DNA of 57,396 nucleotides from Gammaproteobacteria bacterium (GTDB lineage Bacteria; Pseudomonadota; Gammaproteobacteria; DSM-16500): NCBI GenBank assembly GCA_013286215.1, contig JABDGC010000006.1, positions 1 to 57,396 of the forward strand, read 5' to 3'. Shown piece by piece: positions 27,201 to 36,791 of this stretch (position 1 is its first letter; each line of letters starts with the position of its first letter). The notes under the pieces were generated by a model. It saw only the letters and a program-made list of their open reading frames with translations, ran no database searches and was not told where the DNA came from. The position numbers and the translations under genes were made by a program.

Positions 27201-27244
27201 AAGCCTACTCGAAAAACCCCGACGTGAAAAGTTTGCCGAAGTAA
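24221..27244 (+). CDS. icmB: Dot/Icm secretion ATPase DotO/IcmB
   Basis: VirB4-like ATPase that forms, with DotB, the cytoplasmic motor at the base of the channel. It has 1007 residues (L. pneumophila 1009). The N-terminal domain starts around DPILEGLDSFLAWFGTELKQ; the Walker A motif ARPGSGKSVLSN is near residue 491, and the C-terminal ATPase lobe has RIVYDEFHRTSKARAVRDQ as Walker B region and WNVQISLISQSLDDFDP as sensor segment. This is the last plus-strand gene of the cluster; it is convergent with prmB, four bases apart, with no visible terminator. Confidence 0.97.
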   Translation: MRSFMDPILEGLDSFLAWFGTELKQTVESYCDLETADDAHTLVARDGSLLSVIRVHGVTKLVGTEEFDRIHEGLTLSLQASLKRQGHAIQVYFSYDRESVKPEIEGVLGPAKATAKRLNMELDDLFKERVEYLARYCAHEELYFVLWTRPFAIPGEQLGRAQKDKLNFIREHKIPPFQNGQNLIAAIPDIREAHTAFVRSVVNDVGSLSIHCELLEIHEAVRAIRNSADPEFTATDWSPVLPGDKIPARELSVSAGDGLSGIMYPPLSRQVFPRDAMSLDIRTVRAGDRVYTPIFIELFPQDIKPFMSLLARTLPTNIPWRMSFLVESGGLSVLGFKSAMASILAWTAARNALIHDAAKLLSDIEINTDDAVVKLQVSLATWAPEGNMRLLRTRAAELAKAVEGWGTCEVTEVAGDVFAGIASSILGFTVNSVATPSVAPLSDVIYMLPFTRPASAWRQGAILFRSPDGKPWPYQPGSAQQTTWIDLIYARPGSGKSVLSNSMNLAICLSAGIQRLPRIAIVDIGPSSSGLISLLKEALPPDSRHLVAYHRLRMTPDYCINPFDTQLGCRLPTAQERAFLVNFITLLATPLGAERPYDGVSDMAGLVIDEMFKQLSEQGKPHPYTRSIEPLVDDLLDEMGFVFDEHTTWWEVTDALFLAGFHHEASLAQRFAMPILADITSVCRSQIVEDLYGQVKAPTGEPLVQAFGRMMSSAIREYSILANVTKFDIGDARVVSLDLDEVAKSGGEAADRQTAVMYMLARYALARHYYLTEDAIGDFPEVYRDYHRQRIGEIREDAKRIVYDEFHRTSKARAVRDQVILDMREGRKWNVQISLISQSLDDFDPVMIEFATSIFIMDAGPELAIRKSTEIFGLSDTAQTALRTRVHGPREGGATFLAQFATKFGMNTQLLTNTLGPVELWSFSTTAEDARTRNKLYQRLGPREARRVLANLFPSGSVKSLVETRLANLKEQEGIIEEGADQGVIDALVQEILEAYSKNPDVKSLPK

Positions 27245-27247
27245 GCC

Positions 27248-28360
27248 TTAATTTGCACTTAAGCGTCGCAGCCATCGGGTGAAGATTCCGCTTTTCTCCC
27301 TCGGCGGCAAGTCTTTTGCCTGGCATTCAAAAATACAATCCATAGCGAGAAAGGCAGTCTTGCCCTGTGGGGTTCTGTGGGTGTACCACTTCAGCAGTAG
27401 ATGGGGGTATTTGCGTTTGAGTCGTTTGGCAGCTGGGAAACCGACTTCGGCGATTACTTTGCCGGTGGGATTCAGATGCATCTTGGCCTCAGACAGAATA
27501 CGTTTAATTAGATCAAGACCATCTGCGCCGGCTTCCAGTGCTAACCGGGGTTCATTCTTAAATTCCAGTGGCGCGCACCGGTAATGGGCGCTGGCAACAT
27601 AGGGGGGATTGGTAATAATCAAATCGTAGCGTTCCCGGATATTCTCAAACAGGTCGCCTTGAATGCAGTTGACCCGTCCCTCCAGGGCATGTTTCTTGAT
27701 GTTGACTGCCGCCACCTTTAAGGCTTCCTCGGAAAGGTCGGCTAGATCAACCTGGATTTCAGGGTTCAGCAAGGCCAGGCTGATGCCAATACAGCCAGAG
27801 CCAGTGCACAAATCCAGAACGCGTTTATTCTGCCAGGTGACGTGGGTCAAAAATTCCTGAAACCGTGTGTGCATCAGGGAGCGTGGCACCAGGACATGTG
27901 GATTAACATAAAAAGTCTTGCCGAGATATTCTGCCTCCTGCGTAAGATATTCAACCGGTATTCTTTCGGCGATTCTTCTTTCAAAGAGTGGTAAGACTTG
28001 CAGAACTTCTTCGTTGCTGAGGCATGTTGTTAAATCGTGTGAATCGGTCGCATTGTGCGGCCCATTCAAGCCATAGAAGGCCAGAAAACGCGCGGTGTCA
28101 GGGAGTCTGTTATTTCCAAAAAAATGCGGATGCAGGCCGTAACGGCGCATCAAGCGCTGTCCCAGCCGGATCAGGTCTTTCACGGTCTTCTTTTCTTGTC
28201 GTAAAAAAGCGTGATACTTCCGGTTTCGATGCGGGTTCTGCGATAGGCAGGGTTGTTCTTCATCCGGGCTTGCAGAAAGGTCCGGAGACGCCATCATGCG
28301 CGCTCGGAGACGGTGCCAAAGGAGGTCGGCTTGTTCTTTGATGAATAGGATTGAGATCAT
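27248..28360 (-). CDS. prmB: 50S ribosomal protein L3 glutamine methyltransferase PrmB
   Basis: SAM-dependent N5-glutamine methyltransferase. The PrmB type, rather than PrmC, is indicated by VEYLTQEAEYLGKTFYVNPH, VLVPRSLMHTRF and a core with VLDLCTGSGCIGISLAL and ITNPPYVASAHY. It has 370 residues, about 60 more than usual: residues 1-60 are an unconserved N-terminal extension and the recognisable family begins around LIRLGQRLMRRYGL. The start overlaps the icmF stop (ATGA), so it is the third gene of icmH-icmF-prmB. A shorter product from the ATG in LMRRYG would match family length better. Confidence 0.85.
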   Translation of the reverse strand: MISILFIKEQADLLWHRLRARMMASPDLSASPDEEQPCLSQNPHRNRKYHAFLRQEKKTVKDLIRLGQRLMRRYGLHPHFFGNNRLPDTARFLAFYGLNGPHNATDSHDLTTCLSNEEVLQVLPLFERRIAERIPVEYLTQEAEYLGKTFYVNPHVLVPRSLMHTRFQEFLTHVTWQNKRVLDLCTGSGCIGISLALLNPEIQVDLADLSEEALKVAAVNIKKHALEGRVNCIQGDLFENIRERYDLIITNPPYVASAHYRCAPLEFKNEPRLALEAGADGLDLIKRILSEAKMHLNPTGKVIAEVGFPAAKRLKRKYPHLLLKWYTHRTPQGKTAFLAMDCIFECQAKDLPPREKSGIFTRWLRRLSAN

Positions 28361-31236
28361 GACTTTTCCTGTGGCGATTTTGCTTCTTCGGGTGAACGTG
28401 GTGCTGGAAGAACGATCAGATTTTGTGCCTGAACGGAGCTCAGCGCGGCTTCTTTAACGTAAACTTTTTTGTTCGTAGCTGCTTTGCTATTCGGCAGCAA
28501 ATAATTTTGCGTGGCTGAGAGCAGCGTCTGCAGCCAGTTTTTAATGGGTTCGGGATAGCTCTCCGCCGCGGCGCGAATGCGCGTGATCGGGCTTTGCGGA
28601 CTGGTTAGTGCCGGGTTAATTTTGCCACCGAGCGCTTGGGTCGAGGCTTGTTGCAGAAATTGATGCAGCTCGCGCAAGTCCGTGAAAATACTGTAAAGGG
28701 AGTCTTTTTGCTGAGTCTGGGTTTGGGTGAAGAGGGTGTTTAAGGCCTGCAGCTTAAAGCTATTATTTAAAACCGGTTCCAAGTTCGTGTTCGTGTGAAT
28801 GGTCTGCAGCAATTGCAGTAAAGGTGAATGGGTGCTGATCAGGTTCATGATCATAGCGTCGGTTTCAGTGATATTCTTGGGCAGGTTAATCGAAATATTG
28901 TCGACCAGACTTTCCCAGATGTCGATGTAGTGATTGAGATAATACTTGTTCAGTTCCTGGGTGAGAACGGTGACTGTATCCGCGCTTGAAATCAGCGAAT
29001 CGTTGCGATAAAACTTTTTACCCAAGACTTCGTTGCCGTTGATGGTCTCCGCGGCGGCCAGGGGAAGGTCTGTTTTTATGACGGTTTCGAAAGCCGGCGC
29101 GGTAAATAGATAAGGCACCTGCGTCATGGTGCCCTTGCTGATCAAGGCCGGCGGTGTGCCAATGTTGGTGCCAAAATTGAGTTCGCTGTCCTTGCTGTTG
29201 TTGTTCCTGTTTTTAACCAGAATAAAGGCTAAATCCTCGTCCGGCAGGCTGTTCAGAGTCTTTCGGGCTTGCTTGATTAGGCGGTTATTGAGCAGGTTGG
29301 CTTGTTTGAGTTGCAGGGCATTCTGCAGGTGCCGGAGAAAGGCGGGCTGCGCGAGCGCGTTGTTGACAGCGTTTTTGGCAAAGGTGGGTGAAATCTGTTC
29401 CAGGGTGTGGATGATGAAACCGGTTTTTGCCAGATCGGCTTGCGTTCGGGGCGTGTCGGCATCAGTGTCCGGTCGTCTCAGCATGAGATAGGCTTTGAGA
29501 GTCGCATAGAGCTGTTCCGGATTTTTGTCGGTGGATGTTTCCAGGTATTTTTCAAACTCGTTGCGGATTTGTGGCAGGATGATGGTTTGCAGGGCTTTAT
29601 TATAAATGGCGACGGCGGTCTGCTGGGACTTGCTGGAATAGGGCGCTTCGATTTGCTCAAGACGCGAGGTTTGGACCGGCATCTGGGTGGCGGCCTGCAG
29701 GGTATTGAGCAGCGGTAGGGCCGAGGTGAGCGTCGTGACCGAGGATTCTTGCGTGCTATTCTGCTGCAGATAAAGTTGATATTGCGCTAAATAACGTTGA
29801 ACGGTCGAGAGTTGATAGAGCCCACGTTGAAAATCGACGCCCAGTTCGAAGACGCCGACACAGAGCAGCATAAAGCCAAGGCTGTAGGCCAACTGCGGCA
29901 GCAAGGCCTTCCTTTGTTGGTGGCGTTGCACAATCGGATGCGAGGTGTGAGGCAGTAAATAGGAAATGACGTTTTTGATAAAATAAGCCCGGGAAATAAA
30001 TGGAGAGGCCGGTGGAACTTCCAGGGCCGAGGGAAGGTCATGATGAAAAAGTGTGGATGAAGTGGCTGCGCTATTTTCCTGCGTGGCGCTCATTAGATAG
30101 ACGCCCTCAAGCTCCAGGTCAGGGTTGGCTGCCGTCAGCATTTTGATCACCTGGGTCAGGGTTTCTTTGATGAATTCCAGTTGCAGGGGGAAGTCTTTGA
30201 CAATCGGCCGTAATTGCGGACTGCGCTCTTGATGCAGTCGCCAAATGAGCTGCTTGTTGAGTCTTTTAATTAAGGCGTTGAAACGGTCCGTGAACAGGTC
30301 CAGCAATTTTTCGTGCTCTTTGCGTCCCGACAAGGGAATGCCCCAGGGTTGCATGAGTTCGTCGCTGCCGATGTCATTAAAGAACTCGGAAAAGCCGGGC
30401 AAGAGATCGCATTTGGTGACCAGGATATAGACGGGCAGTTTGCCAAACTTGGCCCAGCATTCCAGCAAGCGTTGTCGCAGGTCCTGGAACCACTGTGTTT
30501 GTTGTTGCCGCGACAGTTTAATGAGCTCGGGAAGATTGAGTACGATGACGACGGCGCCAATATTATTTTTCTGACGGTATTTGATCAGCAGGTTCAGTAA
30601 ACTTTGCCATAAGGCAAACTGGGCGTGGGGTTTGGCCGAAGCGGCGGCGGTGGTATTTTCTTCTTCTGGATGCAGTGCCTCGGTGAGGGTGTTCTTGGCA
30701 GGAGAAAAGGCATAACAGCCGGGAACGTCGACCAAGACCAGGTCGCGGGTGACCCACCAGTCGCAGACCGAGGACGAGGAGACAGTTTTTTCCTGGTCTT
30801 CCTGCTTTTTCTGCTTGGACAGGATGAAGTTGACGTTGGACTGGTTCAAGAGCGTTGTTTTTCCCGAGCCGGGTGGCCCGATTAAGAGATACCAGGGAAG
30901 GGTGTTCAGAGGAGTGGAGAAGCCGTGCTTATCAATGACAGTTTTCTTTAAAAACCGCAGCGCGCCTAAAAAGCGCCCGCGGAGCGTATGCAGCAATTGA
31001 GCCAGATTGCCGTTGTCTTTGGTCGGCGCTCGCAGGTGTTCCCATAATAGAAATTTGACCGCCCAGGCTAAAAATAAGGCCAGAATCAAGGCCAGCCTTT
31101 TTTGCGGCTCTTTTAACAGGAAATGATGGGCGATCATCAGGCTAGGACCGTGTTGCCAGATGAGTAAGGCGATGATGGCCAAAGGAAGCAAGAGCCAATA
31201 TTTTTTAGGGGGTAAAAATTTATAAGTGTGCTTCAT
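28357..31236 (-). CDS. icmF: Dot/Icm inner-membrane protein IcmF
   Basis: IcmF and DotU stabilise the Dot core complex and help it localise to the cell poles in Legionella; T6SS TssM is the homolog. It has 959 residues (L. pneumophila 973). Two N-terminal membrane helices (WLLLPLAIIALLIW, LALILALFLAWAVKFLLW) precede a cytoplasmic GTPase-like domain with Walker A LLIGPPGSGKTTLLNQ near residue 119, VDVPGCYAF and LVTKCDLL. A third helix (AYSLGFMLLCVGVFELG) leads to a large periplasmic region. The Dot context and the IcmH partner rule out T6SS. The start lies within the last codons of icmH (17-base overlap). Confidence 0.94.
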   Translation of the reverse strand: MKHTYKFLPPKKYWLLLPLAIIALLIWQHGPSLMIAHHFLLKEPQKRLALILALFLAWAVKFLLWEHLRAPTKDNGNLAQLLHTLRGRFLGALRFLKKTVIDKHGFSTPLNTLPWYLLIGPPGSGKTTLLNQSNVNFILSKQKKQEDQEKTVSSSSVCDWWVTRDLVLVDVPGCYAFSPAKNTLTEALHPEEENTTAAASAKPHAQFALWQSLLNLLIKYRQKNNIGAVVIVLNLPELIKLSRQQQTQWFQDLRQRLLECWAKFGKLPVYILVTKCDLLPGFSEFFNDIGSDELMQPWGIPLSGRKEHEKLLDLFTDRFNALIKRLNKQLIWRLHQERSPQLRPIVKDFPLQLEFIKETLTQVIKMLTAANPDLELEGVYLMSATQENSAATSSTLFHHDLPSALEVPPASPFISRAYFIKNVISYLLPHTSHPIVQRHQQRKALLPQLAYSLGFMLLCVGVFELGVDFQRGLYQLSTVQRYLAQYQLYLQQNSTQESSVTTLTSALPLLNTLQAATQMPVQTSRLEQIEAPYSSKSQQTAVAIYNKALQTIILPQIRNEFEKYLETSTDKNPEQLYATLKAYLMLRRPDTDADTPRTQADLAKTGFIIHTLEQISPTFAKNAVNNALAQPAFLRHLQNALQLKQANLLNNRLIKQARKTLNSLPDEDLAFILVKNRNNNSKDSELNFGTNIGTPPALISKGTMTQVPYLFTAPAFETVIKTDLPLAAAETINGNEVLGKKFYRNDSLISSADTVTVLTQELNKYYLNHYIDIWESLVDNISINLPKNITETDAMIMNLISTHSPLLQLLQTIHTNTNLEPVLNNSFKLQALNTLFTQTQTQQKDSLYSIFTDLRELHQFLQQASTQALGGKINPALTSPQSPITRIRAAAESYPEPIKNWLQTLLSATQNYLLPNSKAATNKKVYVKEAALSSVQAQNLIVLPAPRSPEEAKSPQEKS

Positions 31237-32101
31237 AGAAAGAAGATTTTCCGATTTGTTTTAAATCCTGGTTGATCTGGGTAATCATGGTTCCGAGGGA
31301 ATACCCCAAGCCTGACATGACAATTAAAGCGAAGCAGCTAGTGAAAAGCAGTGTCCATCCCAGCGAGGAGGTTTTGTTGTGCTTTCGAGGGGAAGGGAGG
31401 GGGCGGAGAAAGTAGGGGGAGAGGTTTTTCGGAAAATCGCCGCGGTAGGCGCGTATTTGCTGATACAGTCCCTGAATAATTCTTTCAAATTGAAGATTAT
31501 TGTAGTGGTCAGTCTGAGCGTGCTCCGGCATTGAGGCTGCACTGCGATAGGGGCCCTCAAAGCCCAGGCTTAAGCAAATGTACATTAATTCGAGGATATC
31601 GATGTAGAGCGCCGGCTCTTTGATGATGCGTTCCAGGATCACAAAGAAACGGTCGGGATTTACCGTGTCGGGATGAAAGGCGGTGAGTAGGCTGTACTGG
31701 TTCCACTGTCCTTGTGAACCCCAGTCAGTGTTTTTAATGATATCGTCCAGGGTGGCGCATAAGGCGTAGCGGCTCACGAGGATGTGTTCCGAGCTATAGC
31801 CCTGCGTTTTCGCCGCATTTTGAAAAGCCTGAATTTCTTGCATCAGCTCCTGGTGCAGCTTGCTTAAATGACGGTTGGTTTTAAGCTGCCGGAGGCGCCC
31901 GGAGATTGAAAAAAGCTGGGCGGCTGCGTCCGAGATCGGGTTCAGTCCAGCTTTGGCGTGATGAAGGATATTCCGGCGAGGAACCAGGGGTGCATTAAAA
32001 GAAGAATTGACGGAGGATGGGCGAGCGGAGGAGGGCGAAGTCTGCTGCCCTGAAATCGCAGTAGCGTTTTGGTTAAGCAACCGTTCGTCAGTTGTGGTCA
32101 T
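31220..32101 (-). CDS. icmH: Dot/Icm inner-membrane protein DotU/IcmH
   Basis: Partner of IcmF. It has 293 residues (Legionella 261). A cytoplasmic helical domain carries the DotU/TssL signature: CATLDDIIKNTDWGSQGQWN, LLTAFHPDT and DILELMYICLSLGFEGPYR. A single C-terminal membrane helix (GWTLLFTSCFALIVMSGLGY) is followed by a short periplasmic tail. The N-terminal 60 residues are Ser/Gln/Asn-rich and unconserved. It is the first gene of icmH-icmF-prmB, behind its own -10 box and the fis terminator. Confidence 0.93.
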   Translation of the reverse strand: MTTTDERLLNQNATAISGQQTSPSSARPSSVNSSFNAPLVPRRNILHHAKAGLNPISDAAAQLFSISGRLRQLKTNRHLSKLHQELMQEIQAFQNAAKTQGYSSEHILVSRYALCATLDDIIKNTDWGSQGQWNQYSLLTAFHPDTVNPDRFFVILERIIKEPALYIDILELMYICLSLGFEGPYRSAASMPEHAQTDHYNNLQFERIIQGLYQQIRAYRGDFPKNLSPYFLRPLPSPRKHNKTSSLGWTLLFTSCFALIVMSGLGYSLGTMITQINQDLKQIGKSSFYEAHL

Positions 32102-32124
32102 TTTTATATCCCCTTATTAGGGAC

Positions 32125-32130
32125 ATTATA
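32125..32130 (-). promoter_or_regulatory. Predicted -10 box of the icmH-icmF-prmB operon
   Basis: On the minus strand TATAAT (32130-32125) lies 23 bases before the icmH start, with AAGGGG as ribosome-binding site. The -35 region falls in the T-rich tract behind the fis terminator and has no clear hexamer. CCCT and AGGG flanking AATA just before the start could pair weakly and mask the ribosome-binding site. Confidence 0.5.
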
Positions 32131-32144
32131 CAGACTTGAAAAAC

Positions 32145-32170
32145 AAAAATCCCGCCGAGGCGGGATTTTT
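32145..32170 (-). terminator. Intrinsic terminator of fis
   Basis: The stem CCCGC/GCGGG with a CGAG tetraloop, flanked by AAAAAT and ATTTTT, gives a strong symmetric Rho-independent terminator. It lies 30 bases after the fis stop and separates fis from the icmH operon. Being symmetric, it could also stop plus-strand transcription. Confidence 0.85.
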
Positions 32171-32199
32171 AACAGGAAAAACGGAGGGTATGGTTGATT

Positions 32200-32496
32200 T
32201 TAGTCCAGCATACCGTAGGTTTTTAACTTCTTTCTCAAGGTGCCACGGCTCAAGCCTAAAACAATAGCCGCACGCGACTGATTGTTGTTGGTGAACTCCA
32301 TGACTGCTCGCATCAAAGGTTCTTCCACTTCAGCGAGAACCAAGTCGTACAGGTTCTTGGGAACCTCGCCTTTCAATTGCAGGAAATAATTTTCGATTGC
32401 CTGACGAACGCTCTCGTGCAACGGCTGATTTTTGTGCGCAATCATGAAGGATGATTTTGGCGCGATTTCTTGTTTATTTAGAATGTCAGTGCTCAT
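32200..32496 (-). CDS. fis: DNA-binding protein Fis
   Basis: Nucleoid-associated factor that bends DNA and regulates rRNA, virulence and recombination sites. The 98-residue length is typical. The core [20 protein letters not shown] and the C-terminal helix-turn-helix [20 protein letters not shown] are highly conserved, ending KTYGMLD where E. coli has KKYGMN. In Legionella, Fis proteins regulate effector genes, so its place beside the Dot/Icm operons is suggestive, but this arrangement may be chance. It has its own promoter and terminator. Confidence 0.96.
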   Translation of the reverse strand: MSTDILNKQEIAPKSSFMIAHKNQPLHESVRQAIENYFLQLKGEVPKNLYDLVLAEVEEPLMRAVMEFTNNNQSRAAIVLGLSRGTLRKKLKTYGMLD

Positions 32497-32528
32497 AGTT
32501 TTCTCTCAATTAAAAACAACCTGTGCTA

Positions 32529-32558
32529 ATTATATACCATTGTTCTTTGTTAGAGCAA
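32529..32558 (-). promoter_or_regulatory. Predicted sigma-70 promoter of fis
   Basis: On the minus strand TTGCTC (32558-32553) and TATAAT (32534-32529) are separated by 18 bases, about 33 bases upstream of the fis start. The -10 is a perfect consensus match. Confidence 0.65.
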
Positions 32559-32636
32559 TAGCTAAAACTTAGTTTATTTTGTTATAAAAAATGGACTGTA
32601 AGTTGTTCAATTTATGGGAATATCTGGTCAGAGGCT

Positions 32637-33983
32637 CTACATATTCATCCATTTTTCCAGATAATGAATGTTAACTTCGCCCTTTTGGAAGTCGGTTCCC
32701 CGAAGGATATCCTGGTGCAAGGGAATATTCGTTTTGATTCCGTCGATCACGATTTCATCCAACGCGCCGCGCATTCGGGCCAGTGCAATTTCGCGATTTT
32801 CGCCGTAGGCAATCACTTTGGAGATCAAGGAATCATAGTTGGGCGGAACTTTGTAACTGCTGTAAATATGCGAGTCAATGCGAATGCCGGGACCACCGGC
32901 GGCATGAAAATAACTGATGGTACCAGGGCAGGGGGTGAAGCTGCGTGGATCTTCGGCATTAACGCGGCATTCAATGGCATGCCCTTGAATTTTGACGTCG
33001 GCCTGGGTATAAGACAATTTTTCGCCGGCGGCAATGCGTAATTGTTCTCTGACAATGTCGATGCCGGTGATCATTTCCGTAACGGGGTGCTCGACCTGGA
33101 CGCGGGTATTCATTTCAATGAAGTAAAAGCAGCCATTCTCGTATAAAAACTCCATGGTGCCGGCGCCGCGATATTGAATGGCGCGGCAAACCGCAGCGCA
33201 GCGTTCGCCGATTTCGGCGCGTTGTTCCGGGGTGATGCCAGGCGCCGGCGCTTCCTCGATAATTTTTTGATGGCGTCTTTGAATGGAACAGTCGCGCTCG
33301 CCTAAATGAATGGCGTTCCCTTGTCCATCGCCCATAACTTGAATTTCAATGTGTCGAGGCGTTTGGAGATATTTTTCCATATAAACCGTGCCGTTTTTAA
33401 AGGCTGCCAAAGCTTCATTTTTCGTCATATTGACCGCGTTCAGCAGGTGGGATTCGGTGTGGACTACGCGCATGCCGCGTCCGCCGCCGCCGCCAGCTGC
33501 CTTGATAATGACCGGGTAGCCGATGTCACGAGCCATTTTGACGGTTTGGGCGTCATCTTCGCCGATGGGATCTCCGGACCCGGGAACACAGGGAACGTTT
33601 TGTTCCCGCATGAATTGAATGGCGGAGATTTTATCGCCCATTTGCCGAATTGTCTCGGGCTTGGGACCAATGAAGATAAAGCCACTTTTTTCGACTTGTT
33701 CGGCGAATTCAGCATTCTCTGCTAAAAAGCCATATCCGGGGTGAATGGCGACGGCATCGGTGATTTCTGCCGCGCTAATGATGGCCGGAATGTTTAAATA
33801 ACTGGCTGTGGATGGGGCCGGACCGATGCAAACAGATTCGTCTGCCAGGCGAACATGGAGCAGATCACGGTCAGCCGTGGAATGGACGGCCACAGTTTTA
33901 ATGCCTAACTCTTTACAGGCGCGCAATATACGAAGCGCGATTTCTCCTCGATTGGCGATAACTACTTTATCTAATGCCGTCAC
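32637..33983 (-). CDS. accC: Acetyl-CoA carboxylase, biotin carboxylase subunit
   Basis: ATP-dependent carboxylation of biotin on AccB, the first half-reaction of fatty acid synthesis. It has 448 residues, standard length. Visible: [20 protein letters not shown] at the N-terminus, the glycine-rich ATP loop [30 protein letters not shown], and [20 protein letters not shown] of the catalytic ATP-grasp site. It follows accB by 26 bases on the minus strand, the usual accB-accC operon. Confidence 0.97.
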   Translation of the reverse strand: MTALDKVVIANRGEIALRILRACKELGIKTVAVHSTADRDLLHVRLADESVCIGPAPSTASYLNIPAIISAAEITDAVAIHPGYGFLAENAEFAEQVEKSGFIFIGPKPETIRQMGDKISAIQFMREQNVPCVPGSGDPIGEDDAQTVKMARDIGYPVIIKAAGGGGGRGMRVVHTESHLLNAVNMTKNEALAAFKNGTVYMEKYLQTPRHIEIQVMGDGQGNAIHLGERDCSIQRRHQKIIEEAPAPGITPEQRAEIGERCAAVCRAIQYRGAGTMEFLYENGCFYFIEMNTRVQVEHPVTEMITGIDIVREQLRIAAGEKLSYTQADVKIQGHAIECRVNAEDPRSFTPCPGTISYFHAAGGPGIRIDSHIYSSYKVPPNYDSLISKVIAYGENREIALARMRGALDEIVIDGIKTNIPLHQDILRGTDFQKGEVNIHYLEKWMNM

Positions 33984-34009
33984 CGCTGCCTCCTCGACTT
34001 CTCGTTAAT

Positions 34010-34486
34010 TTATTCAATGATAAAAAGCGGCTGATTGAATTCCACCGGCATGCCATTTTCGACGAGTATGGCGCTGATGGTGCCGGCTTTGTCGGCTTCA
34101 ATCTGGTTGAACATTTTCATGGCTTCGATCAGGCAGAGCGTGTCTCCAATGTTTACTTTTTGACCGACCTCGAGGTAAGCTTTAGCGCCGGGTGAGGGTG
34201 AAAGATAAACCGTTCCGACCATGGGAGCGCGCAGGGAATGCTTGTTGGCAAGCTCGGCAGCAGCAGCTGAGCTGCGAGCTTCACCGGTGTGAGCCGGGGG
34301 GGCGGCGGCAGCCTGTGTGTCGCCGGATGAAGCGATATAGCCCGGCGCTGGCCCTTGAGCCAGGTAGGGACCGGCCTTGACCTCGCGGGTAATGCGAACC
34401 GACCCCTCACCTTCCCGAATTTCGATTTCAGCGATACCGGTTTCTTTGATCAATTCGATTAATTTTCGGATTTTGCGCATGTCCAT
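34010..34486 (-). CDS. accB: Acetyl-CoA carboxylase biotin carboxyl carrier protein
   Basis: Carries biotin between the carboxylase and transcarboxylase sites. It has 158 residues: an N-terminal helix ([20 protein letters not shown]), a Pro/Ala-rich flexible linker (about 45-80) and the C-terminal biotinyl domain with the thumb segment and biotin-accepting lysine in EAMKMFN (most homologs have EAMKMMN). aroQ, often upstream of accB, is not present; a DedA gene is upstream instead. Confidence 0.96.
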   Translation of the reverse strand: MDMRKIRKLIELIKETGIAEIEIREGEGSVRITREVKAGPYLAQGPAPGYIASSGDTQAAAAPPAHTGEARSSAAAAELANKHSLRAPMVGTVYLSPSPGAKAYLEVGQKVNIGDTLCLIEAMKMFNQIEADKAGTISAILVENGMPVEFNQPLFIIE

Positions 34487-34596
34487 CGTATGCGTACTCC
34501 TTCCTCATAAATGTAAGGCAGAGAATTGTGCATGATCTGACTAGTTTTGTCTAGATGCTTACATGATCGCAGCAGTTCGCTGCAATTCCAAGCTTT

Positions 34597-35244
34597 TTAG
34601 GAGGGCTGTGGTTTTTGCCGGAAGTACGCAACCAGTGGGGGAAGCAGAGACAAGACAATAATGGCTAAAATAACGGTGGAAAAATGTTCTTTAACAAGGG
34701 GGAGATTGCCAAACAGGTAGCTGGTGTAGAGCAAGCCGCCGACCCAGAGTACTGCGCCGAGGATATTATAAAAAATAAAACGCTGGAAGTGCATTGAGCC
34801 AATGCCCGCAACAAAAGGGGCGAAAGTTCGAAGGATAGGAAGAAAGCGTGCAATTATGATAGCCTTGCCGCCATGGCTTTCATAAAACGTGTGAGCTTTT
34901 TGCAGATATTGTGGGTTAAACAGCCGCGATCGAGAAAAATGGAAAACGCGGGGACCGACGAAGCGGCCAATGCTATAATTGGCGGCGTTTCCCAAAATGG
35001 AAGCGCAGGTTAAGAGCAGGAAGAGTAGATGGATATTCAAGCTTTGCGCTGCGCCCGCCGCTAGCGTGCCGGCGGCAAATAAGAGAGAATCCCCGGGCAG
35101 GATCGGCGTAATGACCAGGCCAGTTTCACAGAAAATAATAATAAAAAGAATAGCATAGACCCAGGCGCCGCAAGCGCTGACCAAGGTTAGCAGCTGCAGG
35201 TCCAAGTGGAGGATGAAATGGATAAAATAATGTAAGGTTTCCAT
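34597..35244 (-). CDS. DedA family inner-membrane protein
   Basis: DedA (SNARE-associated/VTT domain) proteins are inner-membrane transporters, some of which recycle undecaprenyl phosphate or other phospholipids. The 215-residue protein has several membrane helices and the family signatures FCETGLVITPILPGDSLLFA, NYSIGRFVGPRVF and HGGKAIIIARFLPILRTFAP, with the conserved arginines and acidic residue. The specific substrate cannot be told from sequence. It is divergent from hemB. Confidence 0.9.
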   Translation of the reverse strand: METLHYFIHFILHLDLQLLTLVSACGAWVYAILFIIIFCETGLVITPILPGDSLLFAAGTLAAGAAQSLNIHLLFLLLTCASILGNAANYSIGRFVGPRVFHFSRSRLFNPQYLQKAHTFYESHGGKAIIIARFLPILRTFAPFVAGIGSMHFQRFIFYNILGAVLWVGGLLYTSYLFGNLPLVKEHFSTVILAIIVLSLLPPLVAYFRQKPQPS

Positions 35245-35263
35245 CGTTAATCAGATCTCATGA

Positions 35264-36289
<1,026 letters not shown>

Positions 36290-36308
36290 TTGTAGAGGGA
36301 ATAAGCAA

Positions 36309-36791
36309 GTGAGGAAACAAAGGTCATTGGTTTTGCAGTCCTGGTTGGAAGATGGGGGATCTTTCATTCAGCGTTTGAAAAAGCATCGCTTGCAGCCGCA
36401 AGTATTTGTTTTGAAGGAAGGCTGGGTTTTGCCTGAGCCGGCCGAACAGGCTGCACTGGAGCTTCCATCGCGCCGCTGTGTGTTTGTTCGTGAAGTCGAG
36501 ATTCGGGATCAAAAAGAACCTTTGATGTTTGCTCGCACCGTGATTCCGATTGCCACGCTGACGGGGCAGGAGCGCATTCTGGCGCATTTGGGTAGCCGCT
36601 CGCTGGGCTCGGTTTTATTTGCCTATCCCAAGATGGATCGCAGTCCTTTTGAAATAAAAACCTGTCGGCTTCCCCACTATGCTTCGTCGGAACTGTGGGA
36701 ACGGCAATCGCTTTTTATTTTAAAGGGAAAAATTCTGTTGTTAAGAGAGGTTTTTTTACCTCGCTTGGTGAGCTTCATCGAGTCCTTATGA
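36309..36791 (+). CDS. ubiC: Chorismate--pyruvate lyase UbiC
   Basis: Converts chorismate to 4-hydroxybenzoate and pyruvate, the first step of ubiquinone synthesis. It has 160 residues and a GTG start. Recognisable family text: SWLEDGGSFIQRLKK, REVEIRDQKEPLMFARTVIP, LGSRSLGSVLFAYPKMDRSP and ELWERQSLFILKGKILLLRE. The stop overlaps the ubiA start (ATGA), the classic ubiCA arrangement. Confidence 0.93.
   Translation: MRKQRSLVLQSWLEDGGSFIQRLKKHRLQPQVFVLKEGWVLPEPAEQAALELPSRRCVFVREVEIRDQKEPLMFARTVIPIATLTGQERILAHLGSRSLGSVLFAYPKMDRSPFEIKTCRLPHYASSELWERQSLFILKGKILLLREVFLPRLVSFIESL

Noticed and set aside
28357-32101. icmF and icmH as part of a type VI secretion system (tssM, tssL)
   Set aside because: No other T6SS genes are present, while the Dot/Icm cluster is immediately adjacent and lengths match the Dot/Icm forms.
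32664-33725. Long open frames opposite accC, rplY, prfA and other core genes
   Set aside because: These are shadow frames of strongly conserved genes on the other strand, without their own motifs or start signals.
34567-34587. Hairpin GCAGC/GCTGC between DedA gene and accB
   Set aside because: Five-base stem with no T-run on the relevant strand; too weak to call a terminator.
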